From Athripsodes cinereus (Eukaryota; Arthropoda; Insecta; Trichoptera; Leptoceridae), in assembly GCA_947579605.1 (NCBI GenBank), contig OX388309.1, positions 22,139,071 to 22,203,070 on the forward strand: 64,000 nt of DNA. The letters are read 5' to 3'. This document shows positions 12,818 to 21,777 of the stretch, piece after piece. The first letter of the stretch is position 1; each line of letters begins with the position of its first letter. The notes beneath the pieces were generated by a model. It saw nothing but the letters and a program-made list of their open reading frames with translations. It searched no databases and had not been told where the DNA came from. A program made the position numbers and the translations under genes.

Positions 12818-13740
12818 ATACTTTTTATATAAGATTTTGAAATGTTATCAAGTTGCCTTATTGGGGGAACTTATGTCCATTTCCGTGAAGCCTTAAATAT
12901 CAGAAGAATCAAATATCAGTTTTTTGCCGCGAGGGTGCTGCGGTTATATGAAAAATGTACTTTATATAATATCTTACCCATGCGTTTATGAAACTTTATT
13001 TTCTTCGATTTTTTATCGTTGTTAGTAAGGGGACAAAATTATAGTTTATAATATACTTTCTATATAACTTTCGATTTAGCATAAAGTAGGTTTTGAATAA
13101 ATGTTAATAGCGTGTTTAGCAGATATGACTCACGAACATAATTTTGTACTTGTAGTTACGGTTTTAATTTTATTATTTATGTGTTAATTATTCTAGAACT
13201 CCAAGCATTTTAAAGACTTTGCTCTATAGACTGGAAGATCATGAATTGCCATCTAACCATAGTATAATTTGTTTACCATGGCATGAGAAAAATGGGTATT
13301 GATTGCACCTCGGTTAAAATATTGGTCGTAAAATACAAAATTTAGAGACTATTTTTATTTAATAAGACTTTTAAGTTCTTAACTATGGTTGTTGATTCAG
13401 GACTTTGTTATAGACTCTAGAGCGACTCGCAACTTTCATTTATTGACCGCGCTCTCAGTTGACTCACGCCATGATCTTATTCTATGATTTTACTAAAATA
13501 TAATTATGTTGTACCTACTTTTCCATTATCTGTACAACTACTATTGTCGAAAACATTTCGAGGACCTATTCAAAGTTGTTCATGTGCTGTTAGCCCTCAA
13601 ATTTTATTTAAAATCCCGGCACTTTTTCGACCTCCTGGATTCAATACTGGGTTAACATTCTAAAAGTTTTTTATTTATTTTATTTACGTGCCCATGTAAT
13701 TACAAATAATATCATTGAATTTCAGTTAAATAAATAACTT
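12818..13740. other. No gene recognised
   Basis: AT-rich sequence without frames over 60 codons. No repeat match to other parts of the window was seen. Confidence 0.6.
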
Positions 13741-13800
13741 ATTTATTTATAATAATAAACGGCTGAAACAGCCTTTACAAACATAATAACAAAAAGAAAA
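13741..13800 (-). repeat. Candidate LINE 3' end with GGCTG/CAGCC hairpin
   Basis: A TTTA/ATAATA tail precedes ACGGCTGAAACAGCCTTTAC. On the minus strand this is a GGCTG-TTTC-AGCC type stem-loop just before the tail. The 1750-1850 repeat has the same layout and flanking AAAGGC...GCCGT bases but a different stem sequence. No coding part is visible. Confidence 0.4.
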
Positions 13801-13914
13801 CAGTCAAGTGAAAAAACAATGTATATCATATAATACTATGAATAATATACACAAATAAAATTACAGAATTAATTGAATGAATTAAATCACGAGATAATTA
13901 TTAATTTCTTAAAA

Positions 13915-13968
13915 ATAATGATGATTATAAATTTCTCAAAAATAATAATGATTATAAATTTCTCAAAA
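13915..13968. repeat. 27-bp tandem repeat, two units
   Basis: Units 13915-13941 and 13942-13968 differ at one position and share GATTATAAATTTCTCAAAA. A partial, more diverged unit precedes them. Confidence 0.85.
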
Positions 13969-14000
13969 ATATATCACAAAAAAAATATATATATATAATT

Positions 14001-14249
14001 GATGATTCATGTAGGAAATGTCTGGCCAAATCGGAAGCAATACAACACATAGTTTCGGGCTGTTCTACTCTCGCTCAAACTGAATATACCAATAGACAAC
14101 TTAGGTACTTAACAAATAACCATTTTCCTATATTTCCATTACAATCCTTATTTTATAATTCATCTACGAGTAATTTACAGAAGCATAAATATTATCTCCT
14201 TAGGAACAATGTTGATAAACCAAATATCAAAGACAACAAAGGTATTTAA
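14001..14249 (+). pseudogene. LINE remnant with C-x2-C zinc-knuckle segment
   Basis: An open stretch of 82 codons with no upstream start reads DDSCRKCLAKSEAIQHIVSG, then CSTLAQTEYTNR. This matches the CxxC...ETIQHI.SGC..LA.TEY segment found in the C-terminal region of a common animal LINE lineage. After that, about 45 residues are open but not recognisable, ending at TAA 14247-14249. No reverse transcriptase or endonuclease remains. The fragment probably shares its lineage with the 56232-56758 remnant, which carries the later part of the same protein type. Confidence 0.55.
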
Positions 14250-15502
14250 CAGTTTTGTTTAGCACGTGCTAATAAAATGTCGATGCCTTTGAAATTAATA
14301 TTTTCGTACAAAATCCAAACTGTTAATTTATCGAGGATTAATTAAGATTTGGATGATCAAAATAATATTATAATAGAGGCTTTGTTTTTATGTAAAGTAT
14401 CTATTTATTTCGAAATGTTATTCTACAATTTGCTACACTGTCTGTTTGTATTATTATTTTCTTCCCAAAAAATGTATCCAAATTTCCAAGGAAAACTTTT
14501 TTTATTTTCATAATTAAATTTTTGATTGAGATATTAAAAATTATGTTTCAAAAAATATTTCAAATAAGAAGATTATTACGATTCCTAGAGATAATACGCA
14601 TTTACACAGTTTTTCAATAGAAATAAATGTTCGTTTTTCAAATCAATTCCATTTTTTTACGACCGGCCATATTATTTCTACTATACATATTATGTACATA
14701 TATGTTGAGGTGAGATAATATTACCATTAAACGTGAAAGATTCTACCTAGAAGCCAAATTATAAACTATTGCGACATTGTATTTTAAAATGAAAATTTAT
14801 GTTCAGTTTAAAAACATTTCTAATTATTGACAAACTACTTCATAGTTTTCGGTTGTAAATAAAACACTTTGAAATGTTGAGTCGACACAAGGACTCAAAG
14901 GGTTTCTGAAACGTTTGACATAGTGGCCATTCCATGGGATAAATAATGAAGCTTTGTCGAAAATACCCCCAAAATGTTTCCCTCTTTCCGATCGATGGCG
15001 ATGAGACTATATCGTAAACGTAGTCGATTAAATCTCTCGTCGTGTATCATCGATTAACTCGATTGAGTCACCGATCGCCAGCCATTGCACCGGAGATATA
15101 TACATAATTGAATGACTGGCTACCGATGCTCATCTCAACGGGATTAGAGGAAACTACTTTATCTTCTGTCTATATTCTGTAAGTATCAACTCCAAAGGCC
15201 ACTTTGATAAAATCTGAATTCATTTTATATCATTTCATTTACTTTGATGACCGACTATATATATTTATATATATTATTATTCAATCTGCTTACTAGAGTT
15301 AAAACTTTTTTTTCATTCAACGAATGAAGTGCCTTTTTCATTTTCATTATTGACAAAAATATCCAACTTTTAAGTAAACAAAGGGAGTTAGTCACGTTTT
15401 AGATTCGCAGATAAAAATATACTCTTTAAATCTCTCGAACGGCGCTTACAGTAGGTGTCGTATAGTAAAACTTGCAAAATTTGAAGAATGGGAGATTCGA
15501 AT
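14250..15502. other. No gene recognised
   Basis: AT-rich sequence. A less AT-rich patch at 14980-15140 contains several CGAT/GATCG words and matches nothing recognisable on either strand. Confidence 0.55.
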
Positions 15503-15536
15503 TTAAGTGGCATAAATGTTAAATTATGCCACTTAA
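15503..15536. repeat. Perfect 13-bp hairpin
   Basis: TTAAGTGGCATAA and its exact reverse complement are separated by eight bases. It stands alone with no flanking repeat recognised; it may be a relic of a foldback element or chance. Confidence 0.8.
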
Positions 15537-16111
15537 TACATATTAAACTTGTTTTAGCAAGCGTATATGGAGCGTGATTATGTATACATTTCTTTTCCCG
15601 ACGATTGCATGAAATGTTTTAGATGGTCGGAACAAAGAAATAAAAAAAAACTGTTTCATATATTATATGAATCTTTAAGCTTTGTGGGCAGTATGTATAA
15701 TTGTATAGGCTAGCATTTATGTAAGTCAATACTTACCTATATAGGTATTTATAATATTTTCCTATTAGGTAACTTACGCGGTGCTCGTTACCATACAACC
15801 TTATGAAGTCATTAGATTTCATTGTTAAGGCGATCAATACATCATGTAACGTTGTTATTATTTTGTACTTATACGTACAGCATTTTATTTCATGTTATTT
15901 ATGGCGATCCTTATACATAGTATTGTAGCAGCGTAGACTTATATAACTGAGGTGAATAGATTGTAGACAAAACATTGTAATTAAAAATGTTGACGAGACA
16001 CTGATTTAAAGATTTCCTGATTAATAAAAAAAACAATATTGGCTTATGAGTTTTGAGAATTTTTGACTTATTGTTTCTGTTAATATATTTCAGTTTTACT
16101 TCTACTACAAA
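15537..16111. other. No gene recognised
   Basis: AT-rich, with TAGGTA/TACCTA words around 15735-15775. No frame or repeat is supported. Confidence 0.6.
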
Positions 16112-16360
16112 ACAATCACGGCATATCTCATAAGTGGGGTACTTACTTACTTACTTATGGAGCCCTTGCCGCATAAGGTCGTTCACGTGGACGAAGCCTA
16201 TATGCGGCAGTGGGTGCCCCCCGCGGGTCCTGAACCAGTTCCGACCAGCTCCTTCTGTCAGCCGCAATGCTCTTCGCATCCGCATCATAAGTGGGGTAAC
16301 CAACAGTTCAGCTGCATGTACCTAATACATAAGCAAGCTATCTTATCCGTGTCAACAAAA
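16112..16360 (-). repeat. SINE-A copy interrupted by another retroelement
   Basis: The SINE-A 3' end (CAATCACGGCATATCTCATAAG on the plus strand, split here as two words CAATCACGGCAT and ATCTCATAAGTGGGGT) is separated from the rest (AACCAACAGTTCAGCTGCATG onward, read as AACCAACAGTT then CAGCTGCATG) by a 145-bp insertion at 16141-16285. Removing the insertion and one duplicate restores SINE-A order. The 5' part beyond about 16360 is lost. Confidence 0.7.
16141..16285 (-). mobile_element. (AAGT)n-tailed retroelement insertion with 12-bp TSD
   Basis: The insert is bounded by a perfect direct repeat CATAAGTGGGGT at 16129-16140 and 16286-16297. On the minus strand it has an open frame running from its 5' end to TAA at the start of an (AAGT)4 tail, ending GFVHVNDLMRQGLHK. 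GC content is far above its surroundings. The tail plus target-site duplication indicate target-primed reverse transcription of a heavily 5'-truncated LINE, or a SINE, whose coding region would end right at its 3' end. I do not recognise the family. Confidence 0.75.
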
Positions 16361-16498
16361 TTAAGACCTACATTTTAAAAATTTTACTTATCAAAATTTA
16401 GAGAAATACGTTCATTAGGTAATTATTAGACATTAAATACATTGCAGTACCAACTTACCACCCGTAAATTATAGATAGACTATTATTTATTTATTCAT

Positions 16499-16572
16499 AA
16501 CATCACGGAATTTTCGACGAGTGAGTTAGCCAGAAGATTAACTGCATGTAATATAAGTTCAAGCAAGTCGTA
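16499..16572 (-). repeat. SINE-A 3' fragment
   Basis: CATCACGGAATTTTCGACGA followed by GTTAGCCAGAAGATTAACTG is the SINE-A 3' end read from the minus strand. It faces a second fragment at 16606-16699 in the opposite orientation, giving a loose inverted pair. Confidence 0.6.
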
Positions 16573-16605
16573 ATAACATGAATAGGTATACTAAAATATC
16601 TCTTT

Positions 16606-16699
16606 TTGTTGGCACGCATAGGGCAGCTTGCATGTTTATTGCACGCGGCTTCTCTGTTAGCTACCCCACTCGTGGAATATGCCATGATGGGATAGTTGT
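16606..16699 (+). repeat. SINE-A 3' fragment
   Basis: TTGGCACGCATAGGGCAGCT, GCATGTTTATTGCACG and GCTACCCCACTCGTGG follow SINE-A order to CCATGATGGGATAG. The 5' half is missing. A 73-codon frame through it is not a gene. Confidence 0.7.
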
Positions 16700-16891
16700 A
16701 CGTTCTTTGAAATCTTCATATCATCATTCTTTTGAAGACAATGCATCCAACCAACATTTATCAACATTCACAAAAGGTGGAGGATGCCAAGGGTCTTAAA
16801 AATATTAATGTAGAAATTCGTGGTTTCAGATTGAATGAAATATTTAATATGTATTTTACTTTTTCGGTGGTAACATTATGAAAGTTCATTT
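16700..16891. other. No gene recognised
   Basis: Short unassigned spacer before the foldback element. Confidence 0.5.
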
Positions 16892-17051
16892 TTATTAATA
16901 TTAAAATGATTAAGTTATACACTGAGTTTCTAGAAACTTAGTTTCTAAGTTGACGGCACTGAAGATGGACTAAGTCCGAAAGGCCTCTGCCAAAATAAAA
17001 TTTATACAGTGAAAGTAACAGTGTTTAACTAAATCATTTTAATATTAATAA
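16892..17051. mobile_element. Foldback/MITE with 33-bp inverted ends
   Basis: The left arm (16892-16924, starting TTATTAATATTAAAATGATT) and right arm (17019-17051) are inverted repeats differing at about three positions. The 94-bp interior is less AT-rich and includes GAAGATGGACTAAGTCCGAA (two overlapping short palindromes). There is no transposase. The superfamily is unclear; the TTA-rich ends would suit a TA or TTA target site. Confidence 0.65.
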
Positions 17052-17834
17052 GTATTTAATGTTAATAAAAATATCACGTTCTCAAACATTGTCGCCTCGA
17101 TGAAAGAGTTTTAATGTCAAATAAATAAAAAGCAAGAATGCGAAAAATGTAAGAGTCTCGTTTGACTGTACCTATCCTGTTTTAAGTTAAGAGTGAAAAT
17201 CAAAGGAATTTTGTAAGCATTGTATGAAGGTACAAGAACACCCTTCTATTTTACATATATTTTATAAAATTACTTTTAAAGAGCACGCGTCGAGATCAAA
17301 GCCTTTGTGTTGCTGAATCGGTTTAAAAAATACGAGTTTGTCGTTTATTCAATTTAATTTCTTCCTACATTTGTATTTTCACTTGTACATAATATTTAAC
17401 TCGCCTGTCTCCTTCGTCGCAATTCTTCAGTGTTACATAATGTTCTTGATTTCTGAGGGAAAATTGACATTTTCGTACAACTAAAATTGAAGTTATGAAC
17501 ACGATTAAATACAATTAATTTAAGATTGAAGGATACTCATCAACCACTAATTTTTACTCGTCATCATCCATTTTTGCATCCATTGATGAACATAGGCCTT
17601 TTTTAACTTCCTAGCTTTGTGTCTTAGTCAAATTTCATCCAATCACCATCGACCATCCTTTGTACAGCACCTGCATCATTAGACCACTTTCTTTTCTATT
17701 CTAGGCTTTTTTTCCAAAACCTTTTTAGTCTATCTGTCGTCACTTATTCTGGCTATACCTATAACCAACCTGACTTCACTTCAAAAAGGAGGTTATTTGG
17801 ACCACAGCCTTTGTGATTTTAGTCTTCCGATCCT
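17052..17834. other. No gene; possible old LINE antisense
   Basis: From about 17540 to 17830 the sequence is pyrimidine-rich with words (AACATAGGCC, GACTTCACTTC, AAAAGGAGGTTATTTGGACC) that remind me of the antisense of RTE-type LINE C-termini. I cannot align a protein frame with confidence. 17052-17540 shows nothing. Confidence 0.35.
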
Positions 17835-18193
17835 TGATCTTGTTATTTATTTATGATGATGATGATGATTTTAGATTATTTTATTTTGACGCCGTTTAAC
17901 AATCTCTAGACCGTCTCAAGGGCGCCAGTGAAGAGTTCAGTTTTTAATTTGCTTCTGAAGCTGGTGACAGTCTGATTATCTCTCAATGGCACCGGTAGGC
18001 GATTCCACATAACCGGCCCAACAACACTAAAGGCCCTCTCATAGAAGTTAGACTTACCGGCTCTATTGGGCTCAGTAAGTCTATTCACAGCCAGTTCCAA
18101 AGAGCGCAGAGGTCTTCTAGTGGTCGAGTCAAGGGGACAAAGCTCTCTCAATGCATTTGTATTGTCATTTATACTGGATGTATGGAATATCAT
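17835..18193 (-). pseudogene. CR1/Jockey-group LINE C-terminal fragment
   Basis: The 95-codon minus-strand frame ending at 17906 reads ...NFYERAFSVVGPVMWNRLP, then SFRSKLKTELF. That is the standard C-terminal signature of CR1/L2-type LINE proteins (FSV..P.LWN.LP followed by F+..LK..LF). It ends with a stop and a short 3' UTR, then a (ATC/AAAT) tail at 17835-17875. Endonuclease and reverse transcriptase are missing through 5' truncation. It is a different lineage from LINE-J, whose end is FTVHGARLWNQLP. Confidence 0.75.
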
Positions 18194-19028
18194 TTTCTAC
18201 CTTATTAACATTTTTCAATGTATAACAATCATTGAATAGATAAGTTAGACACAGATACATATAGGTTTAGAGCTCATTAAGTACTATATTGTCCGTGTGT
18301 GTGGCAGTACATTGTTGTGCGATACTTCCATTGTATGTATCTACATAATATCGCTTCACTAATAGTGTGTAATATGAAAAATATTTCCTCTTCGTTTTAT
18401 GTTATGATAAATGATTTCTATTTTATTATTATTTTAAATGTTCTTTCAATAGGGTTTGAAATACTTCATCGAAATCTGAGATTAAAATATGTGATATAGA
18501 AATTAATACGTAAGTTACACATCTAATCTATGATACAATGATGTAGTATTATTAATTAAATTTTGTTATGTTTATAATCTGACAGTAAGTTTTTTTTTTT
18601 TTTAAAAGATATATCTGGGTTTTTGTTATAAACCCAAATACAACCTCATACACATTTCACAGTAAGCTACTAAAAGCTTGTGTCGTGAAAGGGGAGTTTG
18701 CCAGTTTAAAGTTATTTCTATCGTTTCGAAAAAAGTAATTTCTATGTTTACGAAGTGTAAAAATTGCAAATCGTTTTATTTAGTTTTATGCACAAGTTAA
18801 AGTCATGTACAAGTTAAGTAGATAGGTTTATGGAAATTTACCAAAACTTTCAAAACATATTCTTCATAAATTGTCAAATATTTTTGACGTATTGATATGC
18901 AGTACTCGCGTAATACCTTTGTTTATAATTAACTATTAATCTTGTATTATTGTAGATCATCGAAGAAAAATAATAATAGACGTTTTCATTGCAGCTCTCT
19001 TTCAACCTTCGTATAATGTGTTTTATAA
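18194..19028. other. No gene recognised
   Basis: AT-rich, with a 14-T run at about 18590-18603. The 66-codon frame at 18299-18499 is hydrophobic and AT-driven. Confidence 0.6.
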
Positions 19029-19165
19029 TTTCTATCTATCTATCTTTCTATACCCTCACGCCGTGTCCCAGGAGGGGTAGGCAGGGAGAACGGAACGCCT
19101 TTCGCTTCCTTCACATCACTTCCAGTTTCTCATACATGTTCGCCGATTTCTCTTACTCAACTCTC
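19029..19165 (-). mobile_element. LINE-K 3' end with (TAGA)n tail
   Basis: On the minus strand it reads AATCGGCGAACATGTATGAG, AACTGGAAG, then CTGCCTACCCCTCCTGGGAC, ACGGCGTGAGGGTATAG and a TAGATAGATAGA tail. This matches the end of the LINE-K fragment at 39721-40140, with an internal deletion in the RNRRACMRNW...KDRS coding part. The terminal 40 bases also resemble the SINE-A 3' end. It is heavily 5' truncated. Confidence 0.7.
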
Positions 19166-20539
19166 AAACTCTCAACTTTCAAAATTTTTCCGATGTTAAT
19201 TGTTACCATCGCACACATCTCTATGCCTCACCCACAGAATATTTCATAGTAGGCGTTTTTTAATGTGTTATATTTTTTATACTATACATTGTGTTATACA
19301 TTTTGAAATATTTTTACAAGATATATATTAAACATTTTCAATCGTTTTTTTATTTCTCAGTGTTATATTTGTGATGATCGATTGTGTTATTGAATAATGT
19401 ATGCTTCATTAATAATAATAATATCAACGTTTATGATACATTTTTTTAAAACTACAATATGCTCAACAATATGTTTTCTTCCGAACCGTTTAATACCAAT
19501 TCACAGCTGATGTATGTAATTTTATTCCATATTTTGCGTTGGTGTTGTTAATATGTTGTTTTGTATTAAAATTCTGTGCTGCATAAAATTATTTTTGTTT
19601 TTTTTTTGTATTATCATTTTGTTAGCAAGTGTGAAAGCAATGTATCAAACAATACGATATTGTAATATTGATAAATTTACATATGTCGAATTTATTATAT
19701 TGTTGTAGTATTATGCTTGAACATGTATACTATTTAAATCAATAATTCAAAATACATTTTTTGATCTGTAGTACACTATCCTACAATAAGCCTAACTTTT
19801 ATTATTGTTTGTGTCAAAAAATATTTATATTACTTGTCGCAACCTGATTAAACTACAAACAATAATATTGCATTAATTTATATGCACATTACTTAAATTA
19901 AATAAATTCAATACATACCTATTAGAGAAAAATATGAAAATGTCAAAGTCACGAACAAAACATGTTCATATGCATATAATATGTAACTTTATCTACAAAA
20001 GCGTTTTAAACTCGTTGATTCATGATGATGATTTATTTATGTCATTTGAAATTAGCGTTTTTTTTATCATAGTCTGCCAAATATCTTAAAATATGATGTA
20101 GATATACAAAAAATAGTCATTTAACTAATCATCAAAAAAACGAACTTGATTATTTAGTTTTACAAATAGGTACTTTATCAAAGTGACTCCTGTTTCGACA
20201 TGTAGTGTCTTTTTCAAATGTTTGTTCTCAGATTTAGAATTCGGAAATTCCTGATCTCTCTGAACCCAAGCATATTTGCTTATTAGTTGTTTGGAGCTGT
20301 TTTTGGATTCAAAATAAATAAAGTATGTATCTTTCGAAATTGTTTTAATTTTTGGCTCACTTTGTAATATTGATGTATCGTAAAATTCAATAGTTGTGTA
20401 ATGAATTCAATCATTGATTTAGTTTACATTTATATTATGCCTGATAATTATTAAATTACTTGCTCAGCAAATTGATTGGAAGTAGTATTTTATTTTATGT
20501 ATTAATTATCATCAGGCCAAATGATTATTAGCTAATTGA
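19166..20539. other. No gene recognised
   Basis: AT-rich, with T- and A-homopolymer runs (for example near 19600). No frame or repeat is supported. Confidence 0.6.
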
Positions 20540-20797
20540 ACGTACTATTCATATAATTGAATATTGCCTTATTATGGGGATTATTATTTTGATAAATTGA
20601 TATATTTACAAAGCCACCTAATTAATAACTCATTCATACTAAACAAAAAGGGCTAGAAGGCACTAAATAACAAACATGATGGCGAAAATTAAACATATAA
20701 ATGTTTAAAGGTTTTCATTAAAATAGGACCTTTATTTATTCATTTTCTCCAAAGAAAAATCGTATCATTCTATACTACATTTAAAAATAATTTACTC
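20540..20797 (+). repeat. 258-bp direct duplication, copy 1
   Basis: Identical in length and about 98% identical (four mismatches, no indels) to 21031-21288. The two copies are separated only by a 233-bp segment holding SINE-A. The duplicated DNA is ordinary AT-rich sequence with no gene or transposon signature. Confidence 0.95.
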
Positions 20798-21030
20798 CAG
20801 GTAAAGAATTGGTCTCCCACTCTTCTCCATAAGTTTTCGAGTGTCCTGTAAAAGGCAGGTGTTCGAAAAAATAAGACATTTTACATCTTAAATTCGGCGA
20901 TGAGGTTTGCCACCCATCCTGAATGTCTTAATTTTATATTGGCACGGAGAAGACAGCTTGCATGTTTTATATGCAGCTGGTCTGCTGGCTACCCCACTTG
21001 TGGGATATGCCGTGATGGTATAGTATATAT
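20798..21030 (+). repeat. SINE-A between direct duplicates
   Basis: It starts within the element at CAGGTAAAGAATTGGTCTCC, so the first 18 or so bases of SINE-A are missing, and runs without large gaps to GCCGTGATGGTATAGTA. It is among the copies closest to 32173 and 36523. The flanks are not a normal short target-site duplication but the 258-bp repeats on both sides. Confidence 0.85.
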
Positions 21031-21288
21031 ACGTACTATTCATATAATTGAATATTGCCTTATTATGGGAATTATTATTTTGATAAATTGATATATTTAC
21101 AAAGCCACCTAATTAATATCTCATTCATACTAAACAAAAAGGGCTAGAACGCACTAAATAACAAACATGATGGCGAAAATTAAACATATAAATGTTTAAA
21201 GGTTTTCATTAAAATAGGACCTTTATTTATTCATTTTCTCCAAAGAAAAATCGTATCATTCTATACTACATTTAAAAATCATTTACTC
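21031..21288 (+). repeat. 258-bp direct duplication, copy 2
   Basis: Second copy of 20540-20797. The four differences are scattered substitutions, implying a modest age. Both edges of the duplication coincide with the two edges of the SINE-A-bearing spacer. Confidence 0.95.
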
Positions 21289-21594
21289 GTTTGCGAGTGA
21301 TCAGGTTGTCGTAACAAAAATATCTCATCTTTGATAGAAAGCAGTTGTAGTGAAATAATTTTGACATAGTTTATTTAGAGGTAACATAGAAACGAGACCA
21401 AAAAGATAAATCAGATATCGTTTTTTAGTTTTGTTGTTTTTTTTATTTATATTGTTATTTGTTCAAACCAAAAGAAAAAACAAATAAACACGAATTACAG
21501 AGACTGAGATCGTTATTGATTTTATTCACGTTAATGAAAATCATTTTGATTAATTGTGCTGGTGCTCATATAGTAGAATAGTAGTCCGTAATTA

Positions 21595-21777
21595 CGCAAA
21601 TTGAAACAAGTGTTTCTTTCTGCTATAGAAAATAAATTCCATGAGAGACGTCTTTCGACTTATAAGGTCATTATCAATCTTTTCAATAATGACCCGATAA
21701 GTCGAATGGCGTCTCTCTTACGTAAAATGATATAAAGTAAAAAGTATAAAAGAAAGAAACACTTGTTTTAATTTGGG
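21595..21777. mobile_element. MITE with inverted termini, candidate TA target site
   Basis: Termini CAAATTGAAACAAGTGTTTC (21597) and the matching inverted GAAACACTTGTTTTAATTTG (to 21775) flank an inner pair of inverted segments: GAGAGACGTCTTTCGACTTA and TAAGTCGAATGGCGTCTCTC style arms around 21641 and 21700. The whole can fold into a long stem. TA dinucleotides at 21593-21594 and 21778-21779 would fit a Tc1/mariner-type target, but this is weak. No transposase is encoded. Confidence 0.65.

Noticed and set aside
13915..13968. CRISPR-like or satellite array
   Set aside because: Only two adjacent 27-bp units without spacers; simple tandem duplication in eukaryotic DNA.
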